A stretch of DNA of 64,000 bases from Cryobacterium psychrotolerans (GTDB lineage: Bacteria; Actinomycetota; Actinomycetes; Actinomycetales; Microbacteriaceae): positions 1 through 64,000 of the forward strand of contig NZ_FNFU01000009.1 in the NCBI RefSeq assembly GCF_900101115.1, written 5' to 3'. Below the pieces are notes generated by a model. The model was not told the DNA's origin. It saw only the letters and a program-made list of their open reading frames with translations, and ran no database searches. The position numbers were made by a program, and so were the translations under genes. Positions 56,939 to 64,000 of this stretch are shown here, piece after piece (within the stretch, counting starts at the first letter, position 1; every line of letters begins with the position of its first letter).

Positions 56939-57778
56939 CTAGGCGTCGCGACGCTTCAGCAGCAGGGCCGCACCGGCCAGGCTCGCCAGCAGCCAGCCCA
57001 GCACGACGAGCAGCGCCTGCCACGGCTCCAGGATCGCCGGAGCAGGCCCGCCCGAAGCCATCATGCCGGCGCCGGCGTTGGAGATCAGATACGGCATCAG
57101 ATCGGTCGCCCAGGTGGCCGGGATCATCGACAGCACGATCGGCAGCAGCAGGAGCATCCCGAGGGTCGCCGCGATTCCGCCGGCGCTGCTCCGCAGGATG
57201 GCGCCCACGCCGAGGGCGAAGACGGCCACCAGGGCCAGGTAGAGGGCGCCGGCCAGCAGGGGGATGATCACGGCGCCGTCGAACAGGCTCGCGTGGATCC
57301 CTTTCCCGGCCAGGATCGGCGCGGCCACCAGGAACGATCCGACGTTGGCGACGGAGCCGACCAGCACGGTGGCCGTGAACAGCACGGCCGCCTTCGCCCA
57401 GAGCGCGGGCAGCCGACGAGGCACCGCGGTGAGCGTCGACCTGATCATTCCGGTGGAGTACTCCCCGCTCACGACGAGCACGCCGAGCACGGCGACGACG
57501 AGTTGGCCGAAGAAGACACCGAACGTCGAGGCCTGCACGACGAAGCTGGTCTGCAGGGCCGCCGGCAAGTCCGCCCCGCCTGGCAGGTCCAGGGCGAGGG
57601 ACATGATCGCCGCCATGCCGAGCGAGATGACCACGACGATGGCGTACGACCACGAGGTGGAGCGAACCGTACGCAGCTTGATCCACTCGGAGCGGAGGAT
57701 GCCGGCGAAGGTCAGGCCGGAAGCGGTCGGCAGCCGTGCGGCGGAGGGCGCTGCCGGGGGTGCGGTCGTGGTGCTCAT
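56939..57778 (-). CDS. ABC-2 type transporter permease
   Basis: A 279-residue membrane subunit with six hydrophobic segments. The N-terminal SEWIKLRTVRSTSWSYAIVVVI pattern and the conserved EYSTGMIRSTLTAVPRR near 115-130 are typical of ABC-2 exporters of the DrrB/CcmB-like kind found widely in actinobacteria. The start ATG overlaps the stop of the ATPase gene by 4 bases. The exported substrate is unknown; related systems protect against antibiotics or export lipids. Confidence 0.88.
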   Translation of the reverse strand: MSTTTAPPAAPSAARLPTASGLTFAGILRSEWIKLRTVRSTSWSYAIVVVISLGMAAIMSLALDLPGGADLPAALQTSFVVQASTFGVFFGQLVVAVLGVLVVSGEYSTGMIRSTLTAVPRRLPALWAKAAVLFTATVLVGSVANVGSFLVAAPILAGKGIHASLFDGAVIIPLLAGALYLALVAVFALGVGAILRSSAGGIAATLGMLLLLPIVLSMIPATWATDLMPYLISNAGAGMMASGGPAPAILEPWQALLVVLGWLLASLAGAALLLKRRDA

Positions 57779-58722
57779 CGTGCGGCCTCCTGCAGTTCGG
57801 GCGCGTTGGAATCCGGGGAGCCGGCTGTGCGGTACTCCACCTCGTTCTGAGTGAGGGTCATGTACGCCTCTTCGAGGGAGGCGGAGAGCGGGGTCAGCTC
57901 GTGCAGCACGATGCCCGCGGAGGCCGCCCGGTCGCCGATTTCCGACGCGGCGATGCCGACGATCTCGAGCACGTCCGGCTCCAGGCCGGTGACGGTGACG
58001 TCCGGCCGGGTGAGCAGGGTGGAGAGGTGGCCGGCGTGAGGGCTCCGAACCCGCACCGTGCTGCGCGTGGCGGCTCCGATGATGTCGGCCACCGGGGCAT
58101 CCGCAATCACGCGGCCTCGCCCGAGCACGATGAGGTGGTCGGCGGTGAGCGCCATCTCGCTCATCAGGTGCGAGGACAGCAGCACTGTCCGGCCCTCGGC
58201 CGCGAAATGGCGTACGAGACGACGCACCCACTGGACGCCCTCGGGGTCGAGGCCGTTGATCGGCTCGTCGAGGATGAGCGTCGCCGGGTCGCCGAGCAGG
58301 GCCGCGGCAATGCCCAGGCGCTGTCCCATGCCGAGGGAGAATCCGCCCACACGCTTGCGCGCCACGGTCTCGAGGCCGGTCAGCTCGATGACCTCCCGAA
58401 CCCGGCGGGCCGGGATGCCGTGCGTGGCGCCCATGGCAAGCAGGTGATTGTAGGCCGAGCGCCCGGTGTGCACGGCCTTGGCGTCGAGGAGGACCCCCAC
58501 CTCGCGGAGCGGGGCCGAGTGCTCGTGGTAGTGCTTGCCGTTCACCGTGACCGACCCGGCGGTGGGGCGGCTCAGCCCCACAATCATGCGCATGGTCGTG
58601 GACTTGCCCGCGCCGTTCGGCCCCAGGAAACCAGTGACCTTGCCGGATTGCACCGTGAAGTCGACCGCGTCGACCGCCGTCTTGCTCCCGTAGTGCTTGG
58701 TCAGGGATTGTGCCTGGATCAT
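57775..58722 (-). CDS. ABC transporter ATP-binding protein
   Basis: A 315-residue nucleotide-binding subunit. It has Walker A GPNGAGKSTTMRMIVG near 38-53, the Q-loop region with LLDAKAVH, the signature FSLGMGQRLGIAAALLGDP near 130, and Walker B LILDEPINGLDPEG, then an extension of about 100 residues typical of exporters such as DrrA or CcmA. It energises the permease encoded directly behind it. The upstream 150 bases include the terminator hairpin of another gene, with no clear promoter recognised. Confidence 0.92.
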   Translation of the reverse strand: MIQAQSLTKHYGSKTAVDAVDFTVQSGKVTGFLGPNGAGKSTTMRMIVGLSRPTAGSVTVNGKHYHEHSAPLREVGVLLDAKAVHTGRSAYNHLLAMGATHGIPARRVREVIELTGLETVARKRVGGFSLGMGQRLGIAAALLGDPATLILDEPINGLDPEGVQWVRRLVRHFAAEGRTVLLSSHLMSEMALTADHLIVLGRGRVIADAPVADIIGAATRSTVRVRSPHAGHLSTLLTRPDVTVTGLEPDVLEIVGIAASEIGDRAASAGIVLHELTPLSASLEEAYMTLTQNEVEYRTAGSPDSNAPELQEAAR

Positions 58723-58828
58723 CGCTGTCCTCGTTCGTCTATCAGTGGGGGGCGGTGGGCGTGGCGATCGGCGCGCGGCTGACCAGCCTCGACACTACCG
58801 CCGCAACCCGAACGCCGGCCGAGGGGAG

Positions 58829-58858
58829 GCCGGGGCGGGAATGGTAGCCTGCCCCGGC
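58829..58858 (-). terminator. hairpin behind the acyl-CoA oxidase gene
   Basis: GCCGGGGC (58829-58836) and GCCCCGGC (58851-58858) form a perfect 8-bp stem around a 14-base loop, 18-47 bases past the stop of the acyl-CoA oxidase. No T tract follows; this is a GC-rich actinobacterial style terminator at best. Confidence 0.45.
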
Positions 58859-58875
58859 AGGCGGGCGGGCGCGTT

Positions 58876-60993
58876 CTACTTCGCCTTCACGGCCTTCACG
58901 GCCTTCACCGCCTTCTCCTGGACCGGCGCCGTGCCGCTGTCCCGAAGCTTCCGGTAGTACTCGCGCGCCTCGTTCTGGCGCTCGAGCTCGATGCCACTGG
59001 CGATCGGGGCGCGCAGGTGCTCCTGGGTGTAGCCGAAGGCGTCGACGAGGTCCTGCGCGTGCGGACGCAGCCGGGCGATGAGGCGGTCGATGTAGGCCGT
59101 CACCGATTGCGCACGCTGCGCGGACAACCGGCCGTGGATGAGGTACCAGGCCAGGTTCTTCTCGACCAGGCCAAGCCCGAACAGGTCGCGCAGCCAGGTG
59201 AGCACCTGCCGGGTGCCCGCGTCATCCGTCGTCTCGACGGCCCGGGTGAAGGCCTCCCACTGCAAGAGCTGGCCGTGCGCGCGGGCGGCCTCGATCAGCT
59301 CGTTCTGGTGGGAATTGAACAGGTCGGCGGCCTGCTTTCGCGGCAGCTTGTTCGCCGAGCGGAGCTTCCCGGCGACGTCGGCGATCATTGTTTCGACCCG
59401 GTCGGTGAGCAGCTGCCGCTGCACGTTCGTGTCGCGCAGCTGCCCGACCGAGCGGGCGGTGGAGCCGAAGTCCCGGGCGGCCTGGGCCAGGGTGCGGAGG
59501 CCCGTGCCGTGGTAGGCCCGGTCCGCGGCCTGCTGCACGACGTACCGGGCCAGGGCGCCGACATCCGCCGAGGCGAACTTCTTGCTGTAGTCGGTGAGCA
59601 GTCGCTTGGCGACCAGCTGCAGGAGCACGTTGTTGTCGCCCTCGAATGTGGCGTAGACGTCGAGGTCGGCACGCAGGCCGACGAGGCGGTTCGCCGCCAT
59701 GAAGCCCGCGCCGCCGCAGGCCTCGCGAGCCTCCTGGAGCGTGTCGAGGGCGTGCCAGGTGGAGAGGGGCTTGAGCACGGCGGCGAGGGTCTCGAGGTCC
59801 TGGCGATCGTCATCGGTATCGGCCTTGCCGCTGAAGACCTTGTCGAAGGTGACCAGGAACTCGTCGTGCGCGAAGGTCTGGGCGTAGGTGGTGGCCAGGC
59901 GCGGCAGCAGCCGGCGCTGATGCCGCTGGTAGTCGAGGACGACCTCTTCATCGGTCTCGCTGCCGGCCGTGAACTGCCGGCGCTGGCCGCCGTAGGTGAT
60001 GGCGATGGTCAGCGCGAGTGCGGATGCCTGGGTCGCCGCGCCGTCGAGGGACACCCGCCCCTGCACGAGCGTGCCGAGCATGGTGAAGAAGCGGCGGCCC
60101 GGGCTGTCGATCGAACTCGTGTACGTGCCGTCGGCGTCGACGTTTCCGTACCGGTTGAGAAGGCTCGTGCGCGGGATGCGCACGTTCGTGAAGTGCAGCC
60201 GTCCGTTGTCGATGCCGTTCAGGCCGCCCTTGAGGCCGTCGTCCTCACCGCCGACGCCCGGCAGGAAGGCGCCGTCCTCGCCGCGGATCGGCACGTAGAA
60301 GGCGTGGACCCCATGGTTCACCCCCCGGGTGATCAGCTGGGCGAAGACGACGGCGGCGACGCCGTCCTTCGCGGCATTGCCGAGGTAGTCCTTCCACGCG
60401 GCCCGGAACGGGGTGTGGATGGCGAACTCGTCGGTTTCGGAATCGAAGGTCGCCGTCGTACCGATGCTCGCGACATCCGAGCCGTGCCCGATCTCGGTCA
60501 TGGCGAAGGCGCCGGGGATCTTCAGGCTCATGATGTCCGGCAGCCAGGCGTCGTGGTGCGGCTTCGTTCCGAGGTGGAGGACGGCGGCACCGAAAAGGCC
60601 CCACTGCACGCCGCCCTTGATCTGCAGGCTGGGGTCGGCGGTGACGAGCTCTTCGAAGGCGGCGATATTGCCGCCCTGGTCGTCCTGGCCGCCGAGGTGT
60701 TTCGGGTAGGCGCGGTGCACGTGGCCGAGGTCGGCGAGCACCTTCAACTGGCCGAAGACGCGACTGCGGTGTTCGTCCATGGAGAGTCCCTCGATGCGCT
60801 GCATCTCCGGCCGTGCGGTGAGCTCGCGCGCCGCGAGGCGCACGTCGGCCCAGGTGCCGAGGAGCTGCCGGTTGAGGGTCGGCAGGTCGACTGCCGGGGC
60901 ACTCGGGTCGCCGGCGATCTTGATCGGTCCGGTGTCGACGCTGGCGTCGGTCGAGGTGGTGGGGGTGGTGGGGCGCTGGGCGGTGTCAACCAT
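58876..60993 (-). CDS. acyl-CoA oxidase / acyl-CoA dehydrogenase-like flavoenzyme (705 aa)
   Basis: A long acyl-CoA dehydrogenase-superfamily protein of the oxidase type (usual size 650-720). The N-terminal helical domain contains DLGHVHRAYPKHLGGQDDQGGN. The flavin/substrate region reads AFAMTEIGHGSDVASIGTTATFD near 160-182, and HFTNVRIPRTSLLNRYGNVD follows. The catalytic C-terminal domains include REACGGAGFMAANRLVGLRADLDVYATFEGDN near 425-455, with the glutamate that acts as base in this family. It should desaturate fatty acyl-CoA and pass electrons to oxygen. The tail ends in repeats EKAVKAVKAVKAK from a nine-base DNA repeat. It is monocistronic. Confidence 0.92.
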   Translation of the reverse strand: MVDTAQRPTTPTTSTDASVDTGPIKIAGDPSAPAVDLPTLNRQLLGTWADVRLAARELTARPEMQRIEGLSMDEHRSRVFGQLKVLADLGHVHRAYPKHLGGQDDQGGNIAAFEELVTADPSLQIKGGVQWGLFGAAVLHLGTKPHHDAWLPDIMSLKIPGAFAMTEIGHGSDVASIGTTATFDSETDEFAIHTPFRAAWKDYLGNAAKDGVAAVVFAQLITRGVNHGVHAFYVPIRGEDGAFLPGVGGEDDGLKGGLNGIDNGRLHFTNVRIPRTSLLNRYGNVDADGTYTSSIDSPGRRFFTMLGTLVQGRVSLDGAATQASALALTIAITYGGQRRQFTAGSETDEEVVLDYQRHQRRLLPRLATTYAQTFAHDEFLVTFDKVFSGKADTDDDRQDLETLAAVLKPLSTWHALDTLQEAREACGGAGFMAANRLVGLRADLDVYATFEGDNNVLLQLVAKRLLTDYSKKFASADVGALARYVVQQAADRAYHGTGLRTLAQAARDFGSTARSVGQLRDTNVQRQLLTDRVETMIADVAGKLRSANKLPRKQAADLFNSHQNELIEAARAHGQLLQWEAFTRAVETTDDAGTRQVLTWLRDLFGLGLVEKNLAWYLIHGRLSAQRAQSVTAYIDRLIARLRPHAQDLVDAFGYTQEHLRAPIASGIELERQNEAREYYRKLRDSGTAPVQEKAVKAVKAVKAK

Positions 60994-61172
60994 CGTCGGT
61001 CCTTCGTCTTTCGCGCGGAACAGGAATTTTCTCCACGTTAGGGCGGGCTCGGAGTCGGCGGAAATGGTGCGTGACGGGGCTACAAAGAAGCCCGCTGCGC
61101 CCGGCATCCGTTTTGTAGGTTCCCACAGCTCATGGCCGTTTGCACCTGCGACCGTCCACAATCGTGGTTCGA

Positions 61173-61757
61173 TCAGGCGGGGTTGTGGGCGATGATGTGG
61201 AAGACGTGCCAGTGCCGGGGGCCGAAGGCGGACTGGCCCGTCCGGTCGTCTTCATCGAGGGTATGCACGGTCAGTCCGGCGAGCAGCGCCTGCACGTCGG
61301 CGCGGTCGTGGAAGTTCATGTCGGCGCGGCCGGACCAGGAGTCGTGCGGGCCGAACAGTTCGCCGGCGAACCAGGCGCCGGGCTTCAGCGCGGCACGGAT
61401 GCCCGACCACACTGTCGGGAACGCCACCGATTCGCAGAACGGCAGCGCGAAGGTCGAGTAGACGAGGTCGGCGGCGGGGAGCACGCCGACGTCTTCGAAT
61501 CGGGCGCGGCGGAAGGTCAGGCGGGCGAGCTGTTCGGGCGTAAGGCCCGCGCGCACGCGCGCCTCGGAGGTGGGGTCCGCGTCGATCGCGAGCACGCGCC
61601 ATCCGTTCGCGAGCAGGTGACGGGTCTCGGTTCCCTCGCCGCAGCCGATGTCGATCGCCACGCCGGGTGGGGCGTCGTCCCGACTGGCGAGGGCCTGAAG
61701 CACGACCGACCGCACGGCGCGACCGGCCTGCGCGTCGTAGTAGCCGGTCCAGTCCAT
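61173..61757 (-). CDS. class I SAM-dependent methyltransferase
   Basis: A 194-residue enzyme with the Rossmann-like SAM site: motif I AIDIGCGEGTETRHLL near 36-51, an acidic motif II LAIDADPT near 60, and motif IV-like DLVYSTFALPFCESV. The start MDWTGYYDAQAGRAVR resembles methyltransferases of the tellurite-resistance TehB type or similar small proteins, but substrate and target are unknown. The stop region of recQ lies 3 bases upstream, so it is most probably made from the recQ transcript. Confidence 0.88.
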   Translation of the reverse strand: MDWTGYYDAQAGRAVRSVVLQALASRDDAPPGVAIDIGCGEGTETRHLLANGWRVLAIDADPTSEARVRAGLTPEQLARLTFRRARFEDVGVLPAADLVYSTFALPFCESVAFPTVWSGIRAALKPGAWFAGELFGPHDSWSGRADMNFHDRADVQALLAGLTVHTLDEDDRTGQSAFGPRHWHVFHIIAHNPA

Positions 61758-61760
61758 GCG

Positions 61761-63785
61761 CTACGCCGCGCCCACGCCCGTCGCGACCACGCCCAGCAGC
61801 GCCTCACCGTAGGCCTCGAGCTTCTTCGCGCCGATCCCGCTGATGCCGTCGAGCTCGCCGAGTGTCGCCGGGCCGGCGGCCGCGACGGCGATCAGGGTGG
61901 CGTCGCCGAAGACGATGTAGGCGGGGACGCCCTGCTCCTTCGCCGCGGCCGAGCGCCAGGCACGCAGCGCCTCGAACAGCGTCTCCTGCCCGGGGGTGAG
62001 GTCGGCGACGCCGGCCCTGGCCACGCTCTTCGCGGCCGCGGACCGGCGAGCGGGGCGGTCGGGACGGTCGGGCTCGGTGCGGAGTTGCACGGGGCGGGTG
62101 CCGGCGAGCACGTCGGCCGCGGCATCCGTGAGGGCCAGCGTGCCGTATTCGCCCTCGGGGGCGAGGAACCCCTGGGCCAGCAGCTGGCGCACGATGCCGC
62201 GCCACTGCTGGTCGCTCAGGTCGGCGCCGATGCCCCAGGTGGCGAGCTGCTCGTGCTTGTGCTGGGTGCTGCGCGGGGTCGTCTTGCCGCGGAGGATGTC
62301 GATGAGGTGCCCGGCGCCGAAGCGCTGATTGCGCTCCCGCAGCAGGCGCACGACGGTGGAAAGCAGTTTCTGGGCGGGGACGGTGCCGTCCCAGCCGACG
62401 GGCGGCTCGAGGCAGGTGTCGCAGTTGCCGCAGGGCTCGCTCGGCTGGCCGAAGTAGCGCAGCAGGTTGACCCGTCGGCAGTGCACGGTTTCGCAGAGCG
62501 CGAGCATGGCGTCGAGGTGCGCGGAGAGCTTGCGGCGGTGCGCCATGTCGCCGGGCGACTGGTCGATCATGCGTCGCAACTGCACGACGTCCTGCAGGCC
62601 GTAGGCGAGCCAGGCCGTCGCGGGGGCACCGTCGCGGCCGGCGCGGCCGGTCTCCTGGTAGTAGCCCTCGACCGACTTGGGCAGGTCGATGTGGGCGACG
62701 AAACGCACGTCGGGCTTGTCAATTCCCATGCCGAACGCGATCGTGGCGACGATGACGACGCCCTCCTCGCGCAGGAACCGCGACTGGGTGCGGGCGCGCA
62801 GGCCGGCGTCGAGTCCCGCGTGGTACGGCATCGCATTGACGCCGTTGGCCCGCAGGAACTCGGCGGTCTGTTCGACGGTCTTGCGGCTGAGGGCGTAGAC
62901 GATGCCCGCGTCGTCCGCGTGCTCCGAACGGATGAATGCGAGGAGCTGCTTGCGCACCTCGAGCTTGCTCACGATGCGGTACTGGATGTTCGGCCGGTCG
63001 AAGCTCGCGACGAAGTGCTTCGCGTCGCCCAGCTGCAGGCGGGTGGTGATCTCCTTGTGCGTGGCATCCGTGGCCGTGGCCGTGAGCGCGATGCGCGGCA
63101 CGTCGGGCCACCGGTCGGCCAGCTCGGACAGGGCGAGGTAGTCGGGGCGGAAGTCGTGCCCCCACTGCGACACGCAGTGGGCTTCGTCGATGGCGAAGAG
63201 GGAGATGGCGCCCCGGTCGAGGAACCGTTTGGTGGCCTCGGAGGAGAGCCGCTCCGGGGCGACGTAGAGCAGGTCGAGGTTGCCGGCGAGGTAGTCGCGT
63301 TCGACCTGGCCGCGGGAGGCGGCATCCTGGCTGGAATTGAGGAACGCCGCCCGCACGCCGACGGCGGTGAGGGCGTCGACCTGGTCCTGCATCAGGGCGA
63401 TCAGCGGGGAGACGACGATGCCGGTGCCAGCCCGCACGAGCGACGGGATCTGGTAGCAGAGGCTCTTGCCGCCGCCGGTGGGCATGAGCACGACCGCGTC
63501 GCCGCCGCCGATGAGCTGGTCGATGATGGCGGCCTGCTCGCCGCGGAACGAGTCGTAGCCGAAGACGGTGTGCAGCGCCTCGGCCGCGGTCGCGAACTTC
63601 ACGGTCGCCGCGATCGGCGCGGGCGGGGCCATTCGCGCGGCGCCGGGGCCGCCGGCGCCGGCGCCGGGAGCATCCATCGGCCCGGATGCCTGGTCGGAGT
63701 AGGTGTCCGGCGGGGGCGGCGCGTCGAAGTCCTCGGGTGGTTCGAACTCGTCAGGATCCCACGGTGTTTCGGCGTTCCAGCTCAC
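61761..63785 (-). CDS. recQ: ATP-dependent DNA helicase RecQ
   Basis: A 674-residue 3'-5' helicase. An extended N terminus of about 65 Pro/Asp-rich residues precedes the core. Motif I is [14 protein letters not shown] near 99-112, motif [22 protein letters not shown] near 200, and motif [12 protein letters not shown] near 375. The RQC zinc cysteines are CETVHCRR and CGNCDTC near 430-460. A single C-terminal HRDC domain ([19 protein letters not shown] to [19 protein letters not shown]) ends the chain. The start is a GTG at 63785. Length and order are those of bacterial RecQ. Acts in recombination repair and restart of stalled forks. Confidence 0.96.
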   Translation of the reverse strand: MSWNAETPWDPDEFEPPEDFDAPPPPDTYSDQASGPMDAPGAGAGGPGAARMAPPAPIAATVKFATAAEALHTVFGYDSFRGEQAAIIDQLIGGGDAVVLMPTGGGKSLCYQIPSLVRAGTGIVVSPLIALMQDQVDALTAVGVRAAFLNSSQDAASRGQVERDYLAGNLDLLYVAPERLSSEATKRFLDRGAISLFAIDEAHCVSQWGHDFRPDYLALSELADRWPDVPRIALTATATDATHKEITTRLQLGDAKHFVASFDRPNIQYRIVSKLEVRKQLLAFIRSEHADDAGIVYALSRKTVEQTAEFLRANGVNAMPYHAGLDAGLRARTQSRFLREEGVVIVATIAFGMGIDKPDVRFVAHIDLPKSVEGYYQETGRAGRDGAPATAWLAYGLQDVVQLRRMIDQSPGDMAHRRKLSAHLDAMLALCETVHCRRVNLLRYFGQPSEPCGNCDTCLEPPVGWDGTVPAQKLLSTVVRLLRERNQRFGAGHLIDILRGKTTPRSTQHKHEQLATWGIGADLSDQQWRGIVRQLLAQGFLAPEGEYGTLALTDAAADVLAGTRPVQLRTEPDRPDRPARRSAAAKSVARAGVADLTPGQETLFEALRAWRSAAAKEQGVPAYIVFGDATLIAVAAAGPATLGELDGISGIGAKKLEAYGEALLGVVATGVGAA

Positions 63786-63962
63786 CCGGCCACTCTACCC
63801 GGGACCCCCGGCGCCATCCCCCGGCGCCTGTCGGAGGGTGTTCGGAGGAGACCGGTTGTGAGATTGCCTTCCACATTCCCCCAAACCGGATCGGCAGGGG
63901 CTCCGAATGAAGCTGTGAAGGCCGCACACCAGGTGGGCCACCTCATCCAAGGAGAATCTCCA

Positions 63963-64000
63963 ATGCGACTCATTACACGTAAGACGCTGACGGCAGTGTC
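63963..64000 (+). CDS. start of a gene cut by the window edge
   Basis: ATG 63963 has a strong AAGGAG at 63949-63954. The twelve complete codons visible read MRLITRKTLTAV, a basic start running into what looks like a signal peptide or membrane segment. No function can be assigned. The 177 bases between recQ and this gene should hold the promoters of both. Confidence 0.6.
   Translation, partial: MRLITRKTLTAV

Overview
The window reads as chromosomal DNA of a high-GC actinobacterium, most probably of the Microbacteriaceae. The grounds are the GC-rich codon use with frequent GTG starts, actinobacterial ClpC, RadA and an SseB-like protein, and the gene order lysS-panC-(Rossmann)-PH-PH-DUF3180-folK-folB-folP-folE-ftsH-hpt-tilS. 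The family name is an inference from gene order and style, not from a database search.

Layout. 193-5709 (minus): acyl carrier protein, E2, E1-beta and E1-alpha of a 2-oxo acid dehydrogenase complex, and an AcsA-type acetyl/acyl-CoA synthetase, tightly coupled. 5710-6232: gene-free, but with a structured plus-strand RNA ending in a strong intrinsic terminator. 6233-15330: thiamine region with thiF-G-S-O (minus), thiE (plus), a thiD-tenA fusion behind a TPP riboswitch, and a second TPP riboswitch driving ykoE and a fused ATPase-ATPase-EcfT transporter gene. 15731-26826: tRNA-Ser, SGNH hydrolase, radA, small genes, clpC, a decayed membrane-protein gene, cardiolipin synthase, two small membrane proteins and lysS. 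26881-36961: panC, PH-domain proteins, the folate operon, ftsH, hpt and tilS. 37009-39634: ppa, a secreted M23 peptidase and tRNA genes for Glu, Asp and Phe.

39679-55047 is an exopolysaccharide (EPS) region. It has two paralogous phosphoglycosyl transferases, a WlbB-like sugar N-acetyltransferase, a cytidylyltransferase, a secreted GH16 hydrolase, a GT2 enzyme, a Wzy-like polymerase, a WecG/TagA transferase, a Wzx flippase, a secreted fibrinogen-like/propeller protein and a CDP-alcohol phosphatidyltransferase. The likely flow is lipid-linked initiation, sugar addition, flipping, polymerisation, then surface decoration or trimming. Three EPS transcripts carry the same unusual 5' leader: a GGGGTA promoter-like box, a hairpin whose 3' arm is the Shine-Dalgarno sequence, and a 17-39 codon leader peptide that ends at or next to the start codon of the first gene. 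I know of no described element like it, and it is the best candidate for something new here.

55075-64000: neutral zinc metallopeptidase, proline iminopeptidase, an ABC exporter pair, an acyl-CoA oxidase, a methyltransferase, RecQ, and the first codons of another gene running off the end.
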